Below are positions 24,092 to 30,599 of a stretch of DNA of 37,170 nucleotides, in pieces (positions within the stretch are counted from its first letter, which is position 1; each line of letters opens with the position of its first letter). The translations under genes and the position numbers were made by a program. This DNA comes from a virus. The notes below the pieces were generated by a model. The model saw only the letters and a list, made by a program, of their open reading frames with translations. It was not told where the DNA came from and searched no databases. The stretch is taken from the IMG/VR virus record IMGVR_UViG_3300027973_000108, positions 1 through 37,170 of that record; one strand, 5' to 3'.

Positions 24092-24192
24092 TTAAATTCC
24101 TTTTTGGAGTATTGCTTGGATTTTCAATAGCATACCCATTGGGCTTGTGGGCTGGATACTATACTGATTGGATAAATAGAGATGGAAAATAA
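24088..24192 (+). CDS. 34-residue single-pass membrane protein
   Basis: Starts in an ATGA overlap and ends inside the next start region. One hydrophobic segment (residues about 4-25: FLFGVLLGFSIAYPLGLWAG) follows a short basic N-terminus; the tail is polar (YTDWINRDGK). Too short for a signal-cleaved protein; a membrane peptide is likely. It is one of two micro-membrane genes within 450 bases in a replication/recombination block. Possible roles include membrane anchoring or toxicity to the host; a holin role would be unusual at this place. Confidence 0.5.
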   Translation: MIKFLFGVLLGFSIAYPLGLWAGYYTDWINRDGK

Positions 24193-24529
24193 AAATGATT
24201 CAAAAAATACTTTAGAGTTAATCAGTGATATTACAGAGTTCAATGATCTCCATGAATTTATGAAAGACGAGCATCTGGACAAGGCGCTTGCCGTTGTGGT
24301 TAAGCTACTCATGAACCCAGATGTACCATCCGCAAAATCTCCAATGCTTATAATGGAGCTTCAAGCAATGTCTACTAAATTTGCTGTGCTTGCTTCATAT
24401 TATTCAACTATTGCAAAAGATAAAGCAGGAACTGAAAATAATAATAAAAAGAATATTTATTACTCTTTAAAGGAATCCATCGACAAACTTGTAGATGCAC
24501 TTAAGTATGTCGTTAGATACAACTCATGA
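24182..24529 (+). CDS. Helical protein of unknown function (115 residues)
   Basis: Overlaps the preceding gene by 11 bases. The protein is all-alpha by eye: acidic helix (TLELISDITEFNDLHEFMKD), a second helix (DKALAVVVKLLMNP), a Pro break, then a long helix (MLIMELQAMSTKFAVLASYY) and a C-terminal helix (KESIDKLVDALKYVVRY). No catalytic motif. It resembles small phage proteins often seen beside Cas4-like exonucleases, suggesting a recombination accessory role, but I do not recognise the family. Confidence 0.5.
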   Translation: MENKNDSKNTLELISDITEFNDLHEFMKDEHLDKALAVVVKLLMNPDVPSAKSPMLIMELQAMSTKFAVLASYYSTIAKDKAGTENNNKKNIYYSLKESIDKLVDALKYVVRYNS

Positions 24530-24603
24530 ACTGGATACAAGCTGCAATTATATTTGGTCCCGCTTTTATCCTACTAGTATTTTTTTGGAATGATATTACA
24601 TAA
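24526..24603 (+). CDS. 25-residue membrane peptide
   Basis: An ATGA overlap at its start and a TAATG overlap at its end tie this 25-codon frame to both neighbours. Nearly the whole product is one hydrophobic helix (AAIIFGPAFILLVFFW). The tight fit between two overlapping genes supports that it is translated. Role unknown. Confidence 0.45.
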   Translation: MNWIQAAIIFGPAFILLVFFWNDIT

Positions 24604-25379
24604 TGGGTAGAGACATAGTAAAAAACCTTAAATTTAAAAAGCATCCTGGAAAATTCGACCCAGAAGTATTTGCAAGAATGCTTGATGATGCATACCTGTC
24701 AACAAAAAGAGAAGATGCAATTACAACAAAAACTTCATTTAGCCCAAGCTCTTTGGGGTACGGCCACGGAAATTGTCCAAGATATTGGTATCTAGCATTT
24801 AGCGGAGTAATGTTTATTAATGATAATGATTCAATTGCTATTGCTAATATGTCCCAAGGGACACAGGCTCATGAAAGACTACAAAATTTAATTAAGACAA
24901 TGCCTAATTTTGTTTCTGAGGAGCAAGAAATTAAAAATGAATACCCACCAATTAGAGGCTTCATTGATCTGGTTATGGAGTGGGATGGCGAAAAAGTAAT
25001 TGGAGAAATTAAAACTGCTAAGCAAGAGGTTTGGGATACCCGCCAAGCAGAAATGAAATCTTCAGCAAACCACATGCTACAATTGCTTACATACATGAAG
25101 CTAACTGATGCCAAAGAAGGATTCTTTTTATACGAAAATAAAAACACACAAGAAGTAGTTATTATTCCAGTTGCTATGAATGAAAGAAACAAAAAGATTA
25201 TTGACGATACATTTACATGGATGTGTGAGGTTTGGGATAACTTTCAAGAAGGAGATCTTCCAATGAGATCTTTTACAAAATCAACATCTTCTTGTAAGTA
25301 CTGCCCAGCAAAAGATGCATGCTGGTCGATGGAAACTGGCACTGTACAGATTGAAAAGTTTGAGGTCCCTAAAATATGA
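24603..25379 (+). CDS. Cas4-like PD-(D/E)xK exonuclease with Fe-S cluster cysteines
   Basis: 258 residues. Cys in GNCPRYWY near residue 58 and the group CKYCPAKDAC near 231-240 give four Cys of a 4Fe-4S cluster. The nuclease core shows RGFIDLVMEWD near 118 and GEIKTAK near 134 (Asp ... Glu-x-Lys), and a Gln in the following helix (MLQLLTYMKL). This is the RecB/Cas4-type fold found in phages as a 5'-3' exonuclease for recombination; it does not imply a CRISPR system. The start overlaps the preceding stop as TAATG, and its end overlaps the next gene as ATGA. Confidence 0.82.
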   Translation: MGRDIVKNLKFKKHPGKFDPEVFARMLDDAYLSTKREDAITTKTSFSPSSLGYGHGNCPRYWYLAFSGVMFINDNDSIAIANMSQGTQAHERLQNLIKTMPNFVSEEQEIKNEYPPIRGFIDLVMEWDGEKVIGEIKTAKQEVWDTRQAEMKSSANHMLQLLTYMKLTDAKEGFFLYENKNTQEVVIIPVAMNERNKKIIDDTFTWMCEVWDNFQEGDLPMRSFTKSTSSCKYCPAKDACWSMETGTVQIEKFEVPKI

Positions 25380-25654
25380 TTTGTTCAAACATAGAGTGTG
25401 CAAAAGATTTTGAGCCCAAAACACATAATCAAAAATATTGCAATGAGCAATGCTGTAGGGTTGCAACAAATCGTAAAATTATGGAAAAGTATTATGAAAA
25501 AAAAGCAATTAAAAATGGATCAGAAAGATCCTGCAAAAAATGCAAGATTAAGCTAAGCAGATACAATCAATTACCCGTATGCTCTACTTGCGAAAAAAAC
25601 ATAACTGATGAAAGCAAAAAAACTTTATGGAGTATACTAAGTGAACTTAGCTAG
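25376..25654 (+). CDS. Double zinc-finger-like protein
   Basis: 92 residues. Two Cys groups: CSNIEC...KYCNEQCC near residues 3-28 and CKKC...CSTC near 54-75. The first (C-x4-C ... C-x3-C) is a common small phage zinc finger; the second is a C-x2-C/C-x2-C ribbon. A basic helix lies between. It sits between the exonuclease and RuvC genes with overlaps on both sides, so a DNA-processing accessory role is likely. Confidence 0.6.
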   Translation: MICSNIECAKDFEPKTHNQKYCNEQCCRVATNRKIMEKYYEKKAIKNGSERSCKKCKIKLSRYNQLPVCSTCEKNITDESKKTLWSILSELS

Positions 25655-26207
25655 TCTAGCAAAAACTAAAGCCCATAGAGTGCTGGGCATAGACGCTTCA
25701 ACAAATTCAGTGGCCTTTTGTTTAATGGAGAATAACATTCCTTTAAAGTGGGGTAAAATAGAGCTAAAGGGCTCAGATATATATGAGAAGATATATGACG
25801 CAAAAGTAAAAATGCATGCAATGCTAGATCAATTAAAGTCTGATTATATTGTTGTAGAAGGAGCCATACTTGTCAGATCACCAGATGCTGTGATAAAATT
25901 ATCATATGTCTACGGTGTTGTTATTGCTGAACTTATGTCTACTGGCGCTTCCGTTATTACTATACCCCCTAGTTCTTGGCAAGCATATATTGGAAATAAG
26001 AACCCAACTAAAGATGAAAAAGCAGCAATAAGATTAAAAAGCCCAGGGTATGCAGACTCTTGGTACAAAAACCAATTAAGAAATATGAGAAAGCAAAGAA
26101 CTGTAGACTACTTTAACAAAAAGTATAGCCTATCTTTAAATGATTTTGATGTAGCAGATGCGTTTGGAATTGCTCATTATTCTAATGAGGTGTTAACAAA
26201 AAGATGA
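25641..26207 (+). CDS. ruvC: RuvC-like Holliday junction resolvase
   Basis: 188 residues, GTG start inside the previous gene. The RNase H-like fold is visible: GIDASTNS near residue 16, VVEGA near 72, and the acidic end motif FDVADAFGIA near 168-177. These give the four acidic residues (D, E, D, D) needed for two-metal catalysis. It resolves branched DNA, helping to debranch concatemers before packaging. It carries a Lys/Arg-rich insert (about 115-150: KNPTKDEKAAIRLKSPG and KNQLRNMRKQR) before the last motif, a feature of phage members. The stop overlaps the next start. Confidence 0.8.
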   Translation: MNLASLAKTKAHRVLGIDASTNSVAFCLMENNIPLKWGKIELKGSDIYEKIYDAKVKMHAMLDQLKSDYIVVEGAILVRSPDAVIKLSYVYGVVIAELMSTGASVITIPPSSWQAYIGNKNPTKDEKAAIRLKSPGYADSWYKNQLRNMRKQRTVDYFNKKYSLSLNDFDVADAFGIAHYSNEVLTKR

Positions 26208-26350
26208 AGCTCTACCAGAGCCAGCCATGGATGCATAGAAGATATGTTGTTCAAAAGAAAACAGTTACTGAAATTGCAAAAGAATGCAATGTTTCAGCAA
26301 TGACCATACAGAGATACCTAGAGCAGTTTGGATTAATTAAAAAACGATGA
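26204..26350 (+). CDS. 48-residue helix-turn-helix protein
   Basis: Linked to both neighbours by ATGA overlaps. After a basic start (MKLYQSQPWMHRRYVVQ), residues 18-46 form a clear helix-turn-helix (TVTEIAKECNVSAMTIQRYL) like those in site-specific recombinases, homing endonucleases and small regulators. Too small to be an enzyme. It could be a DNA-binding regulator or a terminase or replication accessory protein. Confidence 0.6.
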   Translation: MKLYQSQPWMHRRYVVQKKTVTEIAKECNVSAMTIQRYLEQFGLIKKR

Positions 26351-26991
26351 GCATACCAGTCCTGATAGTTCCAATATTAAATAGATATGATCTTCTAGAG
26401 TCTATGCTAGAATCAATTAATTATCCAATTGACAACATATTAATTATAGATAATGGCGGAGAATTTAAAACACAAAAAGAAAATGTTAAAGTTCTTAACA
26501 TGCCAGCAAATTTAGGACTGTCTGCTGCATGGAACCTAGGAATAAAATGCTACCCTGATTCTAAATATTGGCTATTTGCTTCTGCAGACACTATTTGGGG
26601 GGAGACAGCCTTACAAGAAATAGATATTCTTAGCGGACCAAATAAGTTAATACTTACAAACGACGCTTACGGATGTTTTTCTGTTGGCGAGAATGTAATA
26701 GATCAGGTTGGATTGTTCGACGAATACTTCTATCCTATTTACTTTGAGGACAATGATTTTCACGAAAGGGTTGCAAGATTTTGTCCTGAAAACACAATAA
26801 CTTCAACATCAATACAGACTGCACCAGAGTCTGGAAGTCAAACAATTAATAGTGATGATAAGCTTAAAAATAGAAACCATGAAACATTTTTGAATAACCA
26901 AGATTATTATGAGTATAAAAGAAATGGCAACTTTGAAAATCCAAAGCCATGGTCGTTATCTAGAAGAAGGGAACAGGAATGGCTACGATAG
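26347..26991 (+). CDS. Glycosyltransferase family 2-like protein
   Basis: 214 residues. GT-A features in order: VPILNRYDLLESMLESI at the N-terminus, ILIIDNGG near 31, PANLGLSAAWNLGI near 54-67 (the usual N-x-G-x-x-x-x-x-N), SADT near 79-82 as a DxD-like site, and FDEYFYPIYFEDNDFHERV near 127-145 with the catalytic-type Glu-Asp. The family transfers sugars from nucleotide donors. The next gene is a sugar nucleotidyltransferase-like enzyme overlapping by 13 bases, so the pair may make and use a donor sugar. The acceptor (DNA, virion or host glycan) is not known. Confidence 0.75.
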   Translation: MSIPVLIVPILNRYDLLESMLESINYPIDNILIIDNGGEFKTQKENVKVLNMPANLGLSAAWNLGIKCYPDSKYWLFASADTIWGETALQEIDILSGPNKLILTNDAYGCFSVGENVIDQVGLFDEYFYPIYFEDNDFHERVARFCPENTITSTSIQTAPESGSQTINSDDKLKNRNHETFLNNQDYYEYKRNGNFENPKPWSLSRRREQEWLR

Positions 26992-27641
26992 GAGTATTAC
27001 CAGCTTCAGGTAAAGCATCTAGAATAGGAGGAATACCTAAATTTTGTTTGCCTATATCAGATGAAAGGTCATTGATTCAATGGCATGTAGAGCAAATGCT
27101 AGAAATGTGTGACGAAGTTAGAATTTCTACACGATCAGAATGGGTTCCTATTATTCAGAATATGGATATGAATGTTAAAATAATGGTTCGTGAGCCTTCA
27201 ACTATGTCAGATGCAGTTAAGTATATGGTTGGAGATTATAATGATACAGTTCTTGTTGGGATGCCAGATACTTATATTTTAAATGCTCCAGGAAATATAT
27301 ACAAGGGTTTATTTAAAGAGGATACTGCAGACATTGTTCTAGGGATTTGGGAATGCGGAGAAAACTTAAAGGGCCGTGTAGGTCAGGTATTGGTATCTCA
27401 TGACAAAGTAATTGATTCCGAAGACAAGGTAGACAATTGTAATTACCCAGATATGTGGGGGACTATGCTATTCCGAAAGAATATGATAAGATATATAGAT
27501 ACCACATTAGATCATCCAGGAAAACAATTAAAAGAATGGATATCTAAAGGCGCTAATATTAAGGCGGTAAGACCAGGCGGACAGTATATGGATATTGGAA
27601 CGCTAAGAGGACTTAAACAGTTATACAAGGAGATGGAATAA
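26979..27641 (+). CDS. Sugar-phosphate nucleotidyltransferase-like protein
   Basis: 220 residues. The N-terminal signature LPASGKASRIGGIPKFCLPI matches the G-x-x-x-R-x(n)-PK pattern of NTP transferases such as glucose-1-phosphate thymidylyltransferase. The metal-binding Asp lies in VGMPDTY near 88-94, and a GQYMDIGT segment near 201-208 closes the fold. It would couple a sugar phosphate to a nucleotide and thereby feed the glycosyltransferase it overlaps. It is somewhat shorter than typical RmlA (about 290), lacking the extra C-terminal part. Confidence 0.75.
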   Translation: MATIGVLPASGKASRIGGIPKFCLPISDERSLIQWHVEQMLEMCDEVRISTRSEWVPIIQNMDMNVKIMVREPSTMSDAVKYMVGDYNDTVLVGMPDTYILNAPGNIYKGLFKEDTADIVLGIWECGENLKGRVGQVLVSHDKVIDSEDKVDNCNYPDMWGTMLFRKNMIRYIDTTLDHPGKQLKEWISKGANIKAVRPGGQYMDIGTLRGLKQLYKEME

Positions 27642-27979
27642 TGTTAAAGCCAGTATATAAAGATGTGTCTCAGTTTAATTGCAATGATTTATACTTAAGA
27701 TCAGTTGGAGCACCAGCAGGCAATAGCATATGGTCAGCATGTCATGAAATTGCACACATGTTAATTGAAAAGAATATATCGTATGGTAACTCAGCTTTAG
27801 AGCCTGCCAGAATATTTTCAACGGCGGACTCAACAGAACAATTAAAAGTTAGAATTGATGATAAGCTAAATAGAGTTAAGAATAATCAGGGATTTGCTGG
27901 AGATAATGATATTGATGACATGATTGGCTACTTAATCTTACTTAAAATTGCCAAGGAACTTGCTATTTCAGTCAACTAG
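27641..27979 (+). CDS. DUF1599/Nmad1-like protein (nucleotide modification associated)
   Basis: 112 residues, coupled by a TAATG overlap. The motif order resembles the DUF1599 / Nmad1 family: LIEKNISYGNSALEPARIFS, then RIDDKLNRVKN and DIDDMIGYLILLKIA. Family members are small all-alpha proteins frequent in phages and in gene sets for modified nucleotides; MazG-like NTP hydrolysis has been suggested. Next to a glycosyltransferase and a nucleotidyltransferase this hints at nucleotide or DNA modification. The family call is from memory of the motif pattern. Confidence 0.6.
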   Translation: MLKPVYKDVSQFNCNDLYLRSVGAPAGNSIWSACHEIAHMLIEKNISYGNSALEPARIFSTADSTEQLKVRIDDKLNRVKNNQGFAGDNDIDDMIGYLILLKIAKELAISVN

Positions 27980-27988
27980 AAGTATAAT
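27960..27988 (+). promoter_or_regulatory. Promoter for the terminase genes, leaderless
   Basis: TTGCTA (27960-27965), a 17-base spacer and TATAAT (27983-27988). The predicted start lies at about 27995-27997, at or next to the ATG at 27997, and no Shine-Dalgarno is present. The terminase message therefore seems to start leaderless. Confidence 0.7.
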
Positions 27989-27996
27989 TATTGTAT

Positions 27997-28533
27997 ATGG
28001 AAATTGAATTATCTGATCATTTTGATCGCATGAATAAGGTCGTCGCTGAGCTTTTAAAAGGCAATAATCCAACACAGATTGCTAGCCTAACTGGATTTAA
28101 AAGGGCTGATGTTGTGGAGCTTATAGATGAATGGAAGTCTGTTGTGTATAACGACAACAGTTCTAGAGAAAGAGCCAAGGAGGCTATCTCTGGGGCAGAC
28201 AAACACTATTCTATGCTTATCAAAGAGGCTTGGAAAACAGTAGAGGATGCGGATACCCAAGGACAGCTTAATGTAAAAGCTGGTGCCCTTAAGCTAATAG
28301 CGGATATTGAAACAAAAAGAATTACAATGCTAAGGGAAGTTGGTGTCCTTGATAATGCAGAGATGGCAGCCCACATAGCAGAAACAGAGTACAAGCAGGA
28401 TATATTAGTTAAGATTTTAAAAGAAGTTACTGCAACTTGTCCAAAATGTAAAATGGAAGTAGCAAAAAGACTTTCACAGATTAGTGGCATAGTTGAACCA
28501 ATAGAGATAATTGAGCAGGCGAATGAGTCTTGA
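27997..28533 (+). CDS. terS: Terminase small subunit
   Basis: 178 residues from the ATG at 27997, preferred over the TTG at 27991 because the promoter predicts a leaderless start there. The N-terminal helix-turn-helix (GNNPTQIASLTGFKRADVVELI, here within NPTQIASLTGFKRADVVEL) would bind the packaging site. A long helical middle (KEAWKTVEDADTQGQLNVKA; KLIADIETKRITML) fits oligomerisation, and the C-terminus carries a CPKC pair near 147-150. It lies directly before the large subunit, overlapping it by 11 bases. TerS recognises the phage DNA and stimulates TerL. Confidence 0.75.
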   Translation: MEIELSDHFDRMNKVVAELLKGNNPTQIASLTGFKRADVVELIDEWKSVVYNDNSSRERAKEAISGADKHYSMLIKEAWKTVEDADTQGQLNVKAGALKLIADIETKRITMLREVGVLDNAEMAAHIAETEYKQDILVKILKEVTATCPKCKMEVAKRLSQISGIVEPIEIIEQANES

Positions 28534-30316
28534 TTTTAATGATCTTATTGACATATTGGATGGTGAAGAGTTTGAAGAAAGACCAGTTGACCTCCGTGAG
28601 TTTGTTACCAGTCCAAATTATTTAGGTTTACCACCACTATCTGAACACCAGTATGCATTAATAGAAAAGTCTTCTCAAATATACAAAGAGTCTACTCTAA
28701 TAAAACTTTTTGGAGAAGATGAAGGAAAAAGAATGTTTAAGCAAACAGCTACCGAAGTGATTGCTCAATTAGGAAAAGGTTCTGGAAAAGATTACTGCTC
28801 CACTATTGCAGTGTCTTATATAGTTTATTTACTACTCTGCCTAAAAGATCCAGCCTCATACTATGGCAAGCCACCAGGAGATGCAATTGATATTTTAAAT
28901 ATTGCTATAAACGCACAACAGGCAAACAATGTTTTCTTTAAAGGATTTAAAACAAGAATTGAAAAATCTCCTTGGTTTACTGGTAAGTATTCAGATAAAG
29001 CTTCCGAAATGAAATTTGATAAGTCTATAACAGTGCACTCTGGACACTCAGAAAGAGAAGCTTGGGAAGGGTATAACGTAATTGTTGTAATCCTTGATGA
29101 GATCTCTGGGTTTGCCACAGAGAATACTACAGGACACGATCAGGCAAAAACAGCAGATGCTATATATGATATGTATCGTGCTTCAGTCGATTCAAGATTT
29201 CCAGACTTTGGAAAAGTGATATTACTATCTTTTCCAAGATTTAAAAATGATCCAATACAGAAATTTTACGATTCGGTTATATCTGAAAAAGAAATCGTAG
29301 TTCGTAGCCACAGATTTAAAATGGATGAGGACCTCCCAGAGGGTACAGAAGGAAATGAGTTTAGTGTAGAGTGGGAAGAAGATCATATAATTTCTTATAG
29401 CATTCCAAGAGTATATGCATTAAAAAGACCTACCTGGGAAATTAATCCAACACGAAGCATAGATGATTTTAAAGTTGCTTTTTATAAAAATTCTATGGAC
29501 GCTCTTGGAAGATTTGCTTGCATGCCATCAGATGCAGTAGACGCATTTTTTAAATCAAGAGAAAAAATTGAGGTTGCGTTTAATAATACAGCTTTAGCGC
29601 TAGATCAATTTGGTAGGTTTGAAAATTGGTTTGCGCCAGACCCAGACAAACATTATTTTATACATGTTGACCTTGCACAAAAACATGACCACTGTGCAGT
29701 TTCAATAGCACATGTTCAAAAGTGGGTCAATGTAAAATTAACAGACACCTACTCACAGCCAGCACCAATAGTAGAGGTCGATGCAGTCAGATACTGGACT
29801 CCGACACCAGATAAGTCTGTGGATTTTGCAGAAGTTAGAGACTATATATTGTCTCTAAGAACAAAAGGATTTAATATAAAGCTATGTACATTTGACAGAT
29901 GGAACTCTCACGATATGATGCAACAACTAAAACAATATGGCATCAATACAGAAATTCTATCTGTAGCTAAAAAACATTACGATGATATGGCTATGGTTGT
30001 TTTAGAAGAAAGATTGCGTGGTCCACACATACCATTGCTGATAGATGAACTTCTACAATTAAAAATTATGAGGGACAAGGTTGACCACCCAAGAAAGGGA
30101 TCAAAAGACTTGGCAGACGCAGTATGTGGATCGGTTTACAATGCAATTAGCGGAACAAGATTTGATACAAATCAAGAAATAAAGATACACACATATGAAT
30201 CAATGAGCTATGATAATGATTTTCAAAAAGAAGAAGAGTTTGTAACAAATATGATTAGGGCCCCTAAAATGCCAAACCACTTGTCAGAGTCTCTAGAAAG
30301 GATGACTATACTATGA
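28523..30316 (+). CDS. terL: Terminase large subunit (packaging ATPase-nuclease)
   Basis: 597 residues from the ATG at 28523; an upstream TTG at 28511 would add four residues. ATPase: a Walker A-like QLGKGSGKDY near residues 82-91 and Walker B VVILDEISGF near 188-197. Nuclease: Asp in FIHVDLAQKHDH near 378, Asp in CTFDRWNSHDM near 456 and Asp in KDLADAVCGS near 529. This is the standard two-domain motor that cuts and pumps DNA into the procapsid. The Walker A has K-G-S-G-K-D in place of the classical GKT/S, as is common in terminases. Its stop overlaps the next start as ATGA. Confidence 0.92.
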   Translation: MSLDFNDLIDILDGEEFEERPVDLREFVTSPNYLGLPPLSEHQYALIEKSSQIYKESTLIKLFGEDEGKRMFKQTATEVIAQLGKGSGKDYCSTIAVSYIVYLLLCLKDPASYYGKPPGDAIDILNIAINAQQANNVFFKGFKTRIEKSPWFTGKYSDKASEMKFDKSITVHSGHSEREAWEGYNVIVVILDEISGFATENTTGHDQAKTADAIYDMYRASVDSRFPDFGKVILLSFPRFKNDPIQKFYDSVISEKEIVVRSHRFKMDEDLPEGTEGNEFSVEWEEDHIISYSIPRVYALKRPTWEINPTRSIDDFKVAFYKNSMDALGRFACMPSDAVDAFFKSREKIEVAFNNTALALDQFGRFENWFAPDPDKHYFIHVDLAQKHDHCAVSIAHVQKWVNVKLTDTYSQPAPIVEVDAVRYWTPTPDKSVDFAEVRDYILSLRTKGFNIKLCTFDRWNSHDMMQQLKQYGINTEILSVAKKHYDDMAMVVLEERLRGPHIPLLIDELLQLKIMRDKVDHPRKGSKDLADAVCGSVYNAISGTRFDTNQEIKIHTYESMSYDNDFQKEEEFVTNMIRAPKMPNHLSESLERMTIL

Positions 30317-30561
30317 GCGAGTACCAAGAAAGAGCAAAAGAGTGCAAATGTTGCACCAAGCATGTTCCATTGCCAACTGTTCTGAAGGAATATAACAATA
30401 AAATTGTGTGTCCTACTACATTTTCAAATATCATTGAATATCAAAGAATATGGAACTCTATTGGAAAAAGGCCTCAAGGAAATATAAGAAAGCATTTTTC
30501 CGAGTACGTACAACAAATTGTAGAAGAATTTTTTATAAAGGAAAAAAGTGAAACTTTCTAG
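30313..30561 (+). CDS. Small Cys-rich protein
   Basis: 82 residues in an ATGA overlap with terL. The N-terminal group CKCC...(about 20 residues)...CPTT suggests a zinc site; the rest is helical and basic (IIEYQRIWNSIGKRP). HNH packaging nucleases often lie next to terminases, but no HNH motif is seen. Function unknown. Confidence 0.5.
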   Translation: MSEYQERAKECKCCTKHVPLPTVLKEYNNKIVCPTTFSNIIEYQRIWNSIGKRPQGNIRKHFSEYVQQIVEEFFIKEKSETF

Positions 30562-30599
30562 AAAAAATTTTTAGATAAATTTAATGAGATGGAGACGCA

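Noticed and set aside
24603-25379. CRISPR-Cas system, suggested by a Cas4-like protein
   Set aside because: No repeat-spacer array or other cas gene is present; Cas4-like nucleases are common phage recombination enzymes.
30555-30584. AT-rich inverted repeat TCTAG...TAGA as terminator
   Set aside because: Only weak A/T pairing with a short closing stem and no stable GC pairs; likely chance in AT-rich DNA.
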